Part shown: piece after piece, positions 46,613 to 56,540 of the stretch | Layout of the letters: each line of letters starts with the position of its first letter | How positions within the stretch are numbered: position 1 is the first letter of the stretch | NCBI GenBank assembly: GCA_905182425.1 | Contig: CAJJBP010000007.1 | Coordinates: 62,001-126,000, forward strand | DNA from: an uncultured Planktomarina sp. | Lineage (GTDB): Bacteria > Pseudomonadota > Alphaproteobacteria > Rhodobacterales > Rhodobacteraceae | Direction: 5' to 3' | DNA: 64,000 nt | Notes under the pieces: model-generated | Database searches by the model: none | What the model was told of the DNA's origin: nothing | Seen by the model: only the letters and a program-made list of their open reading frames with translations | Translations under genes and position numbers: made by a program

Positions 46613-47830
46613 ATGAATTATGAAGTGATAATAGCAGGCGGCGGCTTGAACGGTCTTACTCTGGCATTGGCATTGGATCAGGTTGGGATATGTACCGCTG
46701 TGATAGATCGCCAAACAACTGCTTCTATGAAACTTTCCGGTTTTGATGGTCGCTCCTACGCGCTTTCCGCAGCCAGCAAGAAAATGCTTTCAGTATTGGA
46801 TGTTTGGCCCAGCTTAGCACGTAATGCCGAGCCAATGCTTGAGATTAAAGTTACAGATGGGCAAGCTGGTGCTGCCCCTTCTCCCTTCATGATGGAATTT
46901 AGGCAGGAAGATATGCCAGAAGGTCCAATGGGTTACGTCGTTGAGGACCGTCACTTGCGATTGGCATTGTTTGATGCCATCAAACGATCATCAGTTACTC
47001 ACCTTCCCTCAGAAAATATTATAAGTCATGATATAGAATTCGCGCAGGTATCAGTGACTTTGGGAGACAAAAGTTGCCTTCAAGCCCCGTTGTTGGTCGG
47101 TGCGGATGGTCGCGCCTCTCAGATCGCAAAGGATGCTGGTATTACCCGCGCGGGGTGGGCTTACGAACAATCATCTTTGGTCTGCGCAATTCAACATGAG
47201 AAACCCCACAATAACATCGCACACCAATACTTTATGTCTGCAGGCCCACTTGCCATCTTGCCCCTTTCTGGCAATCGAAGCGGTATTGTCTGGACAGAAA
47301 AAACTGAGACCGCACAAGCCATTAATGCCTTAGATGATGCGGCTTACCTTGAAATCCTACAACCGCGGTTTGGAAACTTCTTAGGTAAAATCTCACTGGC
47401 TGGTAACCGCTATACCTATCCTCTTAGCCTATCAACAACGTACAGCATGATCAGCCAACGGCTTGCTTTAGTAGGAGACGCCGCCCACGCGGTGCACCCC
47501 ATCGCAGGCCAAGGATTGAATGCTGGGTTTAAAGATGTTGCCGCATTGGCAGAAGTCTTGTGCAATGCCCGACGGCGCGGTCAAGATCTCGGTGTTCAAA
47601 CTGCACTTGAGGAATATCAACGTTGGCGCCGTTTTGACAACGCTATTTTATCCCTAGCGACAAATGGCTTTAATAGATTATTTTCAAACGATAACCCAAT
47701 AAGTCGTGGGCTGCGTGATCTCGGTATGGGTTTAATAAACAATTCCCATTCGATCCGACGCGCTTTTGTTGCTAATGCAGCAGGTACAGCCGGGGAAGTC
47801 CCTAAACTTATGCAGGGGAGCAGGCTTTAA
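46613..47830 (+). CDS. FAD-dependent monooxygenase, UbiH/UbiF/COQ6 family
   Basis: 405-residue flavoprotein hydroxylase of ubiquinone biosynthesis. Start ATG 46613 (MNYEVIIAGGGLNGLTLALAL) puts the FAD dinucleotide motif at residues 8-13; an in-frame ATG at 46565 would add 16 residues. Further motifs are the central 'LLVGADGRAS' and 'RLALVGDAAHAVHPIAGQGLN' (about 280-300), which holds the GD and the 'HP..GQG' flavin-contact signature. Which ring position it hydroxylates (UbiH, UbiF, UbiL) cannot be read by eye. Divergent from the amidase with a short shared gap. Confidence 0.9.
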   Translation: MNYEVIIAGGGLNGLTLALALDQVGICTAVIDRQTTASMKLSGFDGRSYALSAASKKMLSVLDVWPSLARNAEPMLEIKVTDGQAGAAPSPFMMEFRQEDMPEGPMGYVVEDRHLRLALFDAIKRSSVTHLPSENIISHDIEFAQVSVTLGDKSCLQAPLLVGADGRASQIAKDAGITRAGWAYEQSSLVCAIQHEKPHNNIAHQYFMSAGPLAILPLSGNRSGIVWTEKTETAQAINALDDAAYLEILQPRFGNFLGKISLAGNRYTYPLSLSTTYSMISQRLALVGDAAHAVHPIAGQGLNAGFKDVAALAEVLCNARRRGQDLGVQTALEEYQRWRRFDNAILSLATNGFNRLFSNDNPISRGLRDLGMGLINNSHSIRRAFVANAAGTAGEVPKLMQGSRL

Positions 47831-47845
47831 ATACCGGTTAGTAAT

Positions 47846-48010
47846 TTACTCGATGTCTCGCGCCTCACTAACCAACATGATCGGAATGCCTTCTCTAATA
47901 GGATAAGCTAGGTGAGCAGATTTACTCACTAATTCTTGTTCAGCAACATTATATGTCAGAGGCCCACCCGTTTGGGGGCAAATCAGAGACTCTAGCATTT
48001 TACGATCCAT
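47846..48010 (-). CDS. Trm112/YcaR-family small protein
   Basis: 54-residue protein, [21 protein letters not shown]..., with the family core '[10 protein letters not shown]' and '[19 protein letters not shown]'. Trm112-like proteins are small zinc-ribbon-type partners that stabilise methyltransferases; here only one CP-x-x-G motif is present, as usual for YcaR-like bacterial forms. The ATG at 48010 is 5 nt after the Lon-domain gene, so it is the last gene of the xth-ybbN-Lon-domain-Trm112 array. It ends 15 nt before the ubiH-like stop on the other strand. It is easy to miss because of its small size. Confidence 0.9.
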   Translation of the reverse strand: MDRKMLESLICPQTGGPLTYNVAEQELVSKSAHLAYPIREGIPIMLVSEARDIE

Positions 48011-48015
48011 ATCGT

Positions 48016-48666
48016 TCACTGTACTGGTATCTCCTCTGATCCACCACGCAATGCAAACTCGATTAACGTAGCCAAGGTTTCACGCCGTGTAGAAAGGCTT
48101 GGTGCTTCCAAAAGTGCTTGTTTATCTTCAGGTTCAAAAGGGCACATCATCGACAATGAATTGATCAATAATTCATCTTCAGCTTCCTTCATAGTTTCCC
48201 AATCCGTTGAAAGTTGCTGACCTTCAAAGTATTTTTTTAAATTTACCAAAAATTTTGGACGGTCAAAATTAGCGTCCTGTTCGATATCACCTAGGTCATT
48301 CTCAAACCCTTCCCAAGTTACATGGCACCGGCGATAGGCAGGAAAGCCCTCGACCTCTTCCTTTACTCGAAAGCGGCTCATTCCGGTGAGGGTAACCATA
48401 TAACGGCCATCGTCAGTTTCGGAGATTTGTGTCAAGCGGCCCGCACATCCGATTGAATGCAAAACCATATCTCCACCTCGAGCAGCATAAGGCTGAACCA
48501 TCCCAATGAACCGACTGCGCGTTTTCATGCAATCTTCAATCATGCTGAGATAACGTGGCTCAAAAATGTGCAAAGGAAGCTTTGAGCGTGGCAAAAGTAA
48601 AGCTCCCGGCAAAGGGAACACTGGGATGACGTCGGGCATGTCGTATTTTAAATTCATATCGTTCAT
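48016..48666 (-). CDS. Lon-protease substrate-binding (LON N-terminal) domain protein
   Basis: 216-residue protein made only of a LON_substr_bdg domain, without ATPase or protease parts. '[35 protein letters not shown]' (about residues 13-47) is the family's opening and '[13 protein letters not shown]' follows. The role is unknown. An in-frame ATG at 48657 is an alternative start; neither has a strong ribosome site. It is 17 nt after ybbN and 5 nt before the Trm112 gene, so it is translated from one message. Confidence 0.9.
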   Translation of the reverse strand: MNDMNLKYDMPDVIPVFPLPGALLLPRSKLPLHIFEPRYLSMIEDCMKTRSRFIGMVQPYAARGGDMVLHSIGCAGRLTQISETDDGRYMVTLTGMSRFRVKEEVEGFPAYRRCHVTWEGFENDLGDIEQDANFDRPKFLVNLKKYFEGQQLSTDWETMKEAEDELLINSLSMMCPFEPEDKQALLEAPSLSTRRETLATLIEFALRGGSEEIPVQ

Positions 48667-48683
48667 TTAGAGCAGATCATACA

Positions 48684-49595
48684 TCATGCAAATATTAATG
48701 ATGACAATTTACGGCGTCCGTTGAGCACAGTAGGGTCATTAGCTGGCAAAGCGTCAAAAACAGTGAACAGCTGCGCCTTCGCTGCACCATCGTTCCAGCT
48801 TTGATCCCGGCGGAATAGCTCCAATAATTGCTCAACCGCACCCGCTGCATCATCTGCTGCATGCATTGCCGTTGCCAAATCAAAACGGGCTTGATGGTCG
48901 TCTCCATTAACCTCAACTGCCGCTTGTAGCTCAGCCAACGGACCTACATTTATAGCTTGCTTGGCCAGTTCCAGCTGCGCGTGAGCCGCTTCGAGTTCAG
49001 GCAAATCACTAATTTCGGAAGGAGCCCCGTTTAAAATAGCTTCCGCTTGCTCTAGATCACTCAAAGCAAGATGTGACCTTACAAGCCCTGCATAGGCTGC
49101 AACATTTACCGTATCTTCTTCCAAAATTGCCGCAAAAGTTTGTGCGGCATCCGCCGCCTCTCCCGCCACCAGCATCTCTTCGGCCGCGATGATAGCGTCT
49201 GCCAAACCCGAATCCTCAACTCCGCCGCCCAACTCGGTGACCCTATCAACAAAGGCCTGAATTTCTGATCCTGGTACGGCACCCTGAAAACCATCAACCG
49301 GTTTCCCCTGCCAAAATGCGTAGACTGTTGGGACGGTTTGAATTTGCAACTGACCAGCAATTCCTTGGTTTTGGTCCACATCAACTTTAACCATTTTAAC
49401 AGCGCCACCGGCCGCCGTTACAGCCGCCTCAAGCGCAGGTCCGAGTGTTTTACAAGGGCCACACCATGGGGCCCAAAAATCTACAATCACCGGAACAGTT
49501 TGTGACATTTCGATAACGTCTTGTACGAAGGTCTGCTCTGATACATCTTTGATCAAGTCTGCTGAAGGCGCGGGTGTTGCGTTCAATTCCATCAT
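48684..49595 (-). CDS. ybbN: Thioredoxin-domain co-chaperone YbbN (CnoX-like)
   Basis: 303-residue protein with an N-terminal thioredoxin fold and a C-terminal helical TPR-like domain (about 135-300). 'FWAPWCGPCKTLGP' (C45, C48) is a full CxxC redox site, unlike E. coli CnoX, which has SXXC. 'EDTVNVAAYAGLVRSHLA' and repeats of 'LELAKQAI'-type helices form the C-terminal part. CnoX-type proteins protect and hand on unfolded proteins under oxidative stress. It follows xth by 61 nt and precedes the Lon-domain gene by 17 nt. Confidence 0.9.
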   Translation of the reverse strand: MMELNATPAPSADLIKDVSEQTFVQDVIEMSQTVPVIVDFWAPWCGPCKTLGPALEAAVTAAGGAVKMVKVDVDQNQGIAGQLQIQTVPTVYAFWQGKPVDGFQGAVPGSEIQAFVDRVTELGGGVEDSGLADAIIAAEEMLVAGEAADAAQTFAAILEEDTVNVAAYAGLVRSHLALSDLEQAEAILNGAPSEISDLPELEAAHAQLELAKQAINVGPLAELQAAVEVNGDDHQARFDLATAMHAADDAAGAVEQLLELFRRDQSWNDGAAKAQLFTVFDALPANDPTVLNGRRKLSSLIFA

Positions 49596-49656
49596 AATAA
49601 CTTCCTTTTGTGTTATGCACTATATGAGGTCCAAAGCTTTCTTTGCCAAGAGGTAT

Positions 49657-50445
49657 TTAGATATCAAATGTTGCAAAGACTGGGGCGTGATCTGACGGCT
49701 TTTCCCATCCGCGCGCAGCACGCAGAACCCGGCTCGAATGCGCGCTCTTTGAAATATCTGAAGTGGCCCAGATATGATCTAAACGGCGACCTTTGTCCGC
49801 CTGATCCCAATCTTTAGCGCGATATGACCACCAGCTATATAATAAACCTTCCGGAATGTCTTGGCGGGTTACATCCACCCAATCCCCAGCCTCCATAACT
49901 TGATTAAAATGTTCCACCTCAATCGGTGTATGACTAACAACTTTTAGAAGCTTTTTATGATCCCAAACATCATCCTGCCTAGGAGCAATATTGAGGTCAC
50001 CCACTAGAATAGCTCGGTGGGGTTTTTCTGCTAAAAAACTATCACGTAACTCTGTCAAGTAATCTAATTTCTGACCAAATTTCTGGTTCTTTTCACGATC
50101 GGCCAATTCACCGCCTGCAGGGACATAGTGGTTATGGATCATAACTCCGTTTGGCAAACGGCCCGCCACATGCCTTGCGTGCCCCAAATTGGCAAGATCC
50201 AAACCACCACAATCATCGAGAGGGATTTTTGACAAGATCGCGACGCCATTATAGCCCTTTTGTCCGCGTGCTACCATGTGGGAGTAACCCAACGCCACAA
50301 ATCCTTGTGTGGGAATCAAATCAACCGGGCTTTTACACTCCTGTAAACACAAAACATCAGGAGCATCATTTTGTAGCAAGTCCAGAACGATAGGTTCGCG
50401 CAATCTTATTGAATTGATATTCCAAGTGGCGATAGTAAATTTCAT
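49657..50445 (-). CDS. xth: Exodeoxyribonuclease III
   Basis: 262-residue AP endonuclease/3' exonuclease for base-excision repair. 'MKFTIATWNINSIRLRE', 'DVLCLQECK' (catalytic Glu), 'LVGDLNIAPRQDDVWD' and the terminal 'DHAPVFATF' carry the metal and catalytic residues (E, D, N, D, H). Normal length (E. coli XthA 268). First gene of the xth-ybbN-Lon-domain-Trm112 array, with 61 nt before ybbN. Confidence 0.96.
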   Translation of the reverse strand: MKFTIATWNINSIRLREPIVLDLLQNDAPDVLCLQECKSPVDLIPTQGFVALGYSHMVARGQKGYNGVAILSKIPLDDCGGLDLANLGHARHVAGRLPNGVMIHNHYVPAGGELADREKNQKFGQKLDYLTELRDSFLAEKPHRAILVGDLNIAPRQDDVWDHKKLLKVVSHTPIEVEHFNQVMEAGDWVDVTRQDIPEGLLYSWWSYRAKDWDQADKGRRLDHIWATSDISKSAHSSRVLRAARGWEKPSDHAPVFATFDI

Positions 50446-50517
50446 GTTTGTGCTCCGGTCTAAATAGGCCTTAAATAACTATACTGGATGTGCGGCATTC
50501 GCCAATAAATTTTGACA

Positions 50518-51216
50518 TCAAATCATTTCAATGACATCTTTATCTATCGCAAGCACATAACCGCGGCGTGCAATATTTTTGATTAACAGAGCACTGACCA
50601 TCTGATTACCCAAGCTGTCCCGCAAACGTTTAATGCGAGTGGCACCTGCAGCCTCATCACAATCAGCAGTTGATTTACCAACAATCATAGCTTCAAGCTC
50701 AGCGCCACTCAAAACATCGCCATCCATTCGAGCTTCGGCAAGAACTGAGAACGTTTCAATTGCAGCTGGTGTCAGCTGGAATTCCATATTGTTCAAAATG
50801 ACAAGGTTTTCATCTCTACTTATAAGTAACGAAGACACCTGAATACCAGAAGATTCAATCTTTGCCATACGTCGATTAAGCAGCAGAAGCATTCCCAAAA
50901 AAGCGAGCGCCGCCACCAGCAGCGCGGTGGCCATCAGCATCAGGACAAAAATCACCATCCGGTAACTTGCTAGTGTATCAGAAAAGGCAGTGCCAGACTG
51001 GGCCAATATCTCAAGCAAATTAATTTCATTTTGACTAGTCAAGGCGTCGTTACGAACAAAAATCTGTTCTACTCTGACATTGAATGCATTGGCATCAGGC
51101 AATGTCCAAAGCAACCAGGCCCCAGTTACAGTCAAGATGCCAATTATTACGACTAATCCACCAAAAATAATCAAACGTGTGGTTTTACGTGTCTCAGTAG
51201 CGGAGGAAATTTTCAC
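50518..51216 (-). CDS. Membrane-anchored winged-helix protein (N-terminal helices, C-terminal OmpR-like DNA-binding domain)
   Basis: 232 residues from GTG 51216 (the frame extends further upstream, but this start overlaps the end of the upstream gene by 23 nt and gives a sensible N-terminus). Two transmembrane helices (about 14-37, 'IIFGGLVVIIGILTVTGAWLL'; about 84-110, 'MVIFVLMLMATALLVAALAFLG') enclose a periplasmic loop of about 45 residues. The C-terminal half (about 140-228) looks like a Trans_reg_C winged helix: 'FQLTPAAIETFSVLA', 'LSGAELEAMIVGK', 'TRIKRLRDSLGNQM', 'NIARRGYVL'. This is the reverse domain order of ToxR/CadC. I cannot name the family or its target genes. Confidence 0.75.
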   Translation of the reverse strand: MKISSATETRKTTRLIIFGGLVVIIGILTVTGAWLLWTLPDANAFNVRVEQIFVRNDALTSQNEINLLEILAQSGTAFSDTLASYRMVIFVLMLMATALLVAALAFLGMLLLLNRRMAKIESSGIQVSSLLISRDENLVILNNMEFQLTPAAIETFSVLAEARMDGDVLSGAELEAMIVGKSTADCDEAAGATRIKRLRDSLGNQMVSALLIKNIARRGYVLAIDKDVIEMI

Positions 51217-51472
51217 CAGCGTTTGCTTTCTGTTGAGGTGTTGGGTTCGAAGCCGATACTGACAACAAATTAAGCAAAGTCCAACCTTGCAGCAACAATC
51301 TTTGCGTAACAACCTTTTGGGCTTCCTCAAAACTACACTGCTGATCCGTCAATTCCATTACACCGTAGTGTAGTTTAAGTGGATCATCCTGCTTTGCCTT
51401 ATAGTCGACAAAGCAAAATGCTTGCACAGCGGTTGCCAAGAAAGTGGCGGATATTATGATAATATATCTCAT
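51194..51472 (-). CDS. Small exported protein, coupled to the membrane winged-helix protein
   Basis: 92-residue protein with a clear signal peptide (1-18, ending AVQA) and a mature domain with two cysteines, 'CFVDYKAKQDDPLKLHYGVMEL' then 'DQQCSFEEAQKV', a possible disulfide. Not a family I can name firmly, although similar proteins occur in Rhodobacteraceae. Its stop lies 23 nt inside the downstream gene on the same strand, and the downstream start GTG is read in another frame, so translation is likely coupled. That coupling suggests it partners the membrane winged-helix protein, perhaps as a periplasmic sensor, which is inference. Confidence 0.7.
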   Translation of the reverse strand: MRYIIIISATFLATAVQAFCFVDYKAKQDDPLKLHYGVMELTDQQCSFEEAQKVVTQRLLLQGWTLLNLLSVSASNPTPQQKANAGENFLRY

Positions 51473-51614
51473 ATTTTAAAAGTGCCGTTTTTCCCTATGT
51501 TATTCAATAGCAAAGCCACACAATTGCATAACGTTCGATTGATATTGCTTATCGTTTCGAAACCCGCCGAAGCTAATCGCACAAAAGCCAAATACAGCAC
51601 GAAAGGAACACTCT

Positions 51615-52047
51615 GTGCAATCCTACCTTATCAAAGCCTTTCTCATCAGCGCCATCACTATTGCTGGGCTCAGCGCTACCCCCTGCAGCAGCAAATAACG
51701 ACGATGCCTTAGGCAAATTTCTGTTCAGAGCAGTGAGCCTAATGATTTTGAGCCAGGCCTTCAGTGAAAAAGATGACCCGTCACCAAAAGTCAGAAAGCT
51801 TACATACCAAGAACCAGAACCTTTAACTAAAAACCCAAAGCTTTTGCCAAAAGCGTGCAAAAAAAAGATCCGTACATCCAACAGAATTATACGCATGGTT
51901 TCCAAAAAATGCCTTAGAAAGCGTTATGGTTTCGTGGATTACTTGCCACGTAAATGTATGCTCAAATTGCAAAAAACAAACGGCCGCATAATCCGGGGCT
52001 ACAAAACAAAGTGCCTAAATCACCGCGGCTATCGATTCATTTATTAA
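51615..52047 (+). pseudogene. Exported cysteine-containing basic protein, interrupted by one extra C
   Basis: From GTG 51615 (AAGGA 8 nt upstream) a signal peptide, 'MQSYLIKAFLISAITIAGLSA', reads to a stop shortly after. The downstream frame carries 'PAAANNDDALGKFLFRAVSLM' and the conserved tail with spaced cysteines ('KACKKK', 'SKKCLRKRYGF', 'LPRKCMLKL', 'KTKCLNHRGYRF'). Removing one C from the five-C run at 51679-51683 joins them into 143 residues with a normal signal-peptide cleavage at SA-TPAAA. The four-cysteine basic repeat suggests an exported disulfide-linked protein; function unknown. As the indel is in a homopolymer, a sequencing error is quite possible. Confidence 0.65.
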
Positions 52048-52165
52048 TGAATCAGGTACCCTATTTAATTTGGCTTACCAGCTGATCTAATGGGTAAAAC
52101 ACGTTTTTTGATATGAACTTCGTTCTCCCCTTTTTATATGGGAATATTTAGTTACTTATTAGCAC

Positions 52166-52786
52166 ATGACTAATTTACCAAATTTTGAATTTGAAACCAA
52201 GCTGCATAAGCAAGGGTACCAGAATGTTGCAGGTGTTGATGAGGTCGGCCGAGGCCCTCTGGCAGGTCCTGTTTATGCCGCAGCCGTTATCTTGGGCCCA
52301 GGAAAAATTCCGATGGGACTTAATGATAGTAAAAAACTATCTGCTAAAAATCGTAGTTCTGTTTTAGAATCGATACTTGAGTACGCTGACGTTTCCATCG
52401 CAAGCGCCTCAGAACGGGAAATAGAACAGATTAACATTTTGCAAGCGTCGCATTTGGCAATGGTCCGTGCTGTTGCAGGCCTCAAAAAAAAACCAGATTA
52501 TGTGTTAGTTGATGGCAATTTAATTCCCCAAGACCTCGGAATACCCACAACTGCAATGATCAAAGGAGATGCTCGATCTCTGTCGATTGCGGCTGCCTCA
52601 ATAGTGGCAAAAGTAAAACGTGATTTGGTGATGAGTGATTTAGCGCAACACTATCCAGGCTATGGATGGGAGAAAAATGCCGGTTATCCAACAACTGAGC
52701 ATTTAAAAGCACTCCAAGATTTGGGAGTTACCCCACACCATAGGCGAACCTTCAAACCAGTACACAATATCTTGTATCAAGTATAA
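52166..52786 (+). CDS. rnhB: Ribonuclease HII
   Basis: 206-residue endonuclease removing ribonucleotides and RNA primers from DNA. The catalytic acidic residues are in 'GVDEVGRGPLAGP' (D25, E26) and 'VDGN' (D about 111); 'KGDARSLSIAAASIVAKVKRD' and 'HYPGYGWEKNAGYPT' (quoted in part) complete the family pattern. Normal length. ccrM begins 104 nt downstream on the same strand and may share a transcript. Confidence 0.96.
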   Translation: MTNLPNFEFETKLHKQGYQNVAGVDEVGRGPLAGPVYAAAVILGPGKIPMGLNDSKKLSAKNRSSVLESILEYADVSIASASEREIEQINILQASHLAMVRAVAGLKKKPDYVLVDGNLIPQDLGIPTTAMIKGDARSLSIAAASIVAKVKRDLVMSDLAQHYPGYGWEKNAGYPTTEHLKALQDLGVTPHHRRTFKPVHNILYQV

Positions 52787-52821
52787 AATTAAAGTTTTGA
52801 TTTAAAAAAGAAATTGACGAG

Positions 52822-52837
52822 GAATCACTCATGATTC
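52822..52837. promoter_or_regulatory. Paired GANTC sites upstream of ccrM
   Basis: GAATC (52822-52826) and GATTC (52833-52837) are two CcrM target sites 11 bp apart, 54-69 nt upstream of the ccrM start. In Caulobacter the ccrM promoter/leader also holds two GANTC sites whose methylation tunes its expression, so this is a candidate autoregulatory element. Confidence 0.5.
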
Positions 52838-52845
52838 ATCTTTGA

Positions 52846-54004
<1,159 letters not shown>

Positions 54005-54221
54005 AGCTTTTAAAAAGTAGGGTAACTTTGTCCCGCTTCCATGGTGGGGCCTTGTTAAATAAATATGTTAGCCCAGCGTAAGAGTAGTTTCTCAGCTCGA
54101 TTTTAGGGGGTCCAGCCCGCAATTTCGTGCTGAAAATAGTAATGGTACCTCATTCACTCACTGACCTTACTTTTGAAAATACTGCGATTAAACTAAATCG
54201 GTAAGCGATTTTTTTTGAACC

Positions 54222-55271
54222 CTATTCATTTTCCGCGACCACTAAATTCCAAACTTTGCGCATAACAGTGGGCAAATCTTCTGGTCTAAATTTATTCTGG
54301 GGCACAAAATTGAAATTTGTGTCTGATATCTCAGTTCGAGCCTTCATGACCTGCAAGCGTAAATGAAAATGAGTAAATGTGTGACGAACCTCACCGGGAA
54401 CCCGCACCCAATTGGCCTCAAAAGGAGGCATGGAAATAGGTTCAGTCTCGGTCCAATCACTTCCCGGCCATCCCAGCATTCCTCCCAATAACCCACGATC
54501 TGGACGCTTTTCGAGTAGTACAGCTTGATTGGATCGCAGTGCTACATAGGCAATTCCCAAACGCACAGTCTTTAAGGGCTTTTTCAATTTCTTAGGGAGT
54601 TGCACCGCGGTCCCTTTCTTATGCGCCAGACAGACATCAGCCCAGGGGCATAGCACACAGCGGGGTGACTTTGGACTGCAAACGGTGGCACCAAGGTCCA
54701 TAACTGCTTGAGCGTAATCACCTGAGCGACACTTGGGCGTGAGGTTTTTAGCCAACTCCGTCAACATGCCTTTAGACGTAGGCAATGGAACATGAACATC
54801 AAAAAGGCGTGACATAACTCTCTCAACATTTCCATCAACGACTGTTTCCACATGATCAAACGCGATTGAGGCAACGGCAGCACTGGTATAGGGGCCTATC
54901 CCAGGCAGCTCTTGAAGCTGCGCGCGGTCTTGCGGAAAAATTCCCCCATAGTCTGCTGCAATGATCCGAGCACACTTTAGTAAATTACGCGCCCGCGCAT
55001 AATATCCAAGACCCGCCCAAGCTGCCATGACATCAGCATCTTTGGCCATAGCAAGATCAAAAACATTAGGCCAAAGCGTGATGAATTTGATGAAATATTC
55101 TTTCACAGCCACTACAGTCGTTTGCTGCAACATAATCTCAGAAAGCCAAATGCGATAAGGATCAGGCAGGCTGCCCGATGCACGTTCAGTTGGCGGCATA
55201 CGCCATGGCATTTCACGTGCATGAATGTCATACCAATCCAAAAGTACCTGAGCGTTTGGTTTATCATACAA
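54222..55271 (-). CDS. mutY: A/G-specific adenine glycosylase MutY
   Basis: 349-residue base-excision repair enzyme removing adenine opposite 8-oxoguanine. Catalytic Glu in 'WLSEIMLQQTTV' (E45), the helix-hairpin-helix 'LQELPGIGPYTSAA' (about 119-132) with the following 'DGNVERVMSR', the 4Fe-4S cysteines C-x6-C-x2-C-x5-C ('CSPKSPRCVLCPWADVC') and a C-terminal Nudix-like 8-oxoG-recognition domain ('LEKRPDRGLLGGMLGWPGSDW') are all present. Divergent from the DUF721 gene, an order common in Rhodobacteraceae. Confidence 0.97.
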   Translation of the reverse strand: MYDKPNAQVLLDWYDIHAREMPWRMPPTERASGSLPDPYRIWLSEIMLQQTTVVAVKEYFIKFITLWPNVFDLAMAKDADVMAAWAGLGYYARARNLLKCARIIAADYGGIFPQDRAQLQELPGIGPYTSAAVASIAFDHVETVVDGNVERVMSRLFDVHVPLPTSKGMLTELAKNLTPKCRSGDYAQAVMDLGATVCSPKSPRCVLCPWADVCLAHKKGTAVQLPKKLKKPLKTVRLGIAYVALRSNQAVLLEKRPDRGLLGGMLGWPGSDWTETEPISMPPFEANWVRVPGEVRHTFTHFHLRLQVMKARTEISDTNFNFVPQNKFRPEDLPTVMRKVWNLVVAENE

Positions 55272-55356
55272 TGTTTTAATGACTTCCTGTAAAAGAGGTG
55301 GTGTTGAGCGTTGCTTAGGTTAAAATAGAGTAAATCAGGAAGAAACAGTAAAATCG

Positions 55357-55890
55357 ATGCAAAAAAACTCTAAGCCATATCAAAATCGGCGCGCAGGGTT
55401 CAGGCGTACGTCAGCTTTGGTAGAGCAGAGACTACGCACAGTCGGGGAATCACGTGGATTTGCCGTAACCCGGTTGTTGACACATTGGAACGATATTGTT
55501 GGGAGCTCAGTCGCTGAAATTTGTACTCCTGTAAAAATTAGCTTTGCTCAGAAGGGTTTTGGCGCTACATTAGTAATTCTAACAACTGGCGCACAGGCGC
55601 AAATGCTAGAGATGCAACTACCCCAAATAAGGGAAAAGGTTAATGCTTGTTACGGCTACAATGCTATTTCACGTATCCGCATCACTCAAACCGCTCCTGT
55701 AGGGTTTTTGGACGGAAAAGCTCAGTTTGTTAAAACTGTAACACCTGATGTGGTAAAAGCCAGTCCAGAGACATTGAAAAAAGCCATCGCCATTTCAAGC
55801 AAAATAAATAATGAAGCCTTAAGGTCTGCTTTAACAGCATTTGGCGAGAATATTATAAACCACGAAAAAGGATTAAAAAATGAAAACTAA
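55357..55890 (+). CDS. DUF721 (DciA-like) family protein
   Basis: 177-residue protein of the DUF721 family, some members of which (DciA) help load the replicative helicase. N-terminal 'RRAGFRRTSALVEQRLR' and the central 'VGSSVAEICTPVKISFAQKG' with 'RIRITQTAPVG' agree with that family; the C-terminal part is helical and unlike E. coli DciA, so the role here is inferred. It overlaps the DsbA-like gene by 11 nt. Divergent from mutY. Confidence 0.82.
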   Translation: MQKNSKPYQNRRAGFRRTSALVEQRLRTVGESRGFAVTRLLTHWNDIVGSSVAEICTPVKISFAQKGFGATLVILTTGAQAQMLEMQLPQIREKVNACYGYNAISRIRITQTAPVGFLDGKAQFVKTVTPDVVKASPETLKKAIAISSKINNEALRSALTAFGENIINHEKGLKNEN

Positions 55891-56539
55891 AATTCTGTTG
55901 GGATTGGTTTTTGTCGCCGTCCTAAGCATTGGCTCGTATTTGGCCTTAACCCCACAAACAAGCGGCGACTTTGGTCCATCCTTCGGCTCAGCCAGCGCCG
56001 AGACTGCCGTAGAAGTAGATACCTCTACTATTTCGGATATGGTTTTGGGTGATGAAAATGCACCAATTGCTATCATAGAATATGCAAGTTTTACCTGTCC
56101 ACACTGTCGGTCTTTTCATGAAGGCGCCTTCAAGAAACTAAAAGCGGACTATATCGATACCGGAGAGGTTCGCTTCACTTACCGTGAGATTTATTTTGAT
56201 CGCTTCGGTCTTTGGAGCTCAATCATTGCACGTTGCGGCGGGCAAGAAAAATTCTTCGCTATTTCTGATATGCTTTTTACAAAGCAAGCAGAATGGACAA
56301 AAGGAAGCCCCGCTGAAGTCGCAGAAAAATTACGCCGCATTGGTCTGACTGCCGGTCTGTCACAAGATGATGTGCAAGCTTGTTTCTCCGATAGCGAAAA
56401 AGCACAAACCTTGGTTGCGTGGTTTGAAGAGAAGTCAGCCGCTGACGGCATAACATCAACACCGTCATTCATGATTAATGGCATAAAATATGCAAACATG
56501 CCTTACGATAAATTCAAAGAGATTCTGGAAGCTCAGTAG
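55880..56539 (+). CDS. DsbA-family thiol:disulfide oxidoreductase
   Basis: 219-residue exported thioredoxin-fold protein. An N-terminal membrane anchor/signal (about 4-23) is followed by the active site 'FTCPHCRSFH' (C73-P-H-C76) in a DsbA-type (Thioredoxin_4) fold. The cis-proline loop 'SADGITSTPSFMING' (about 193-206) is intact. Active in the periplasm or at the outer face of the inner membrane; it may act on exported cysteine proteins such as the one at 51.6 kb, which is speculation. It overlaps the DUF721 gene by 11 nt and ends 1 nt before lpxK's stop on the other strand. Confidence 0.9.
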   Translation: MKTKILLGLVFVAVLSIGSYLALTPQTSGDFGPSFGSASAETAVEVDTSTISDMVLGDENAPIAIIEYASFTCPHCRSFHEGAFKKLKADYIDTGEVRFTYREIYFDRFGLWSSIIARCGGQEKFFAISDMLFTKQAEWTKGSPAEVAEKLRRIGLTAGLSQDDVQACFSDSEKAQTLVAWFEEKSAADGITSTPSFMINGIKYANMPYDKFKEILEAQ

Positions 56540-56540
56540 C

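Noticed and set aside
52790-52812. CtrA-like TTAA pair upstream of ccrM
   Set aside because: The two TTAA halves are 9 nt apart instead of the CtrA consensus 7, so it does not meet the motif.
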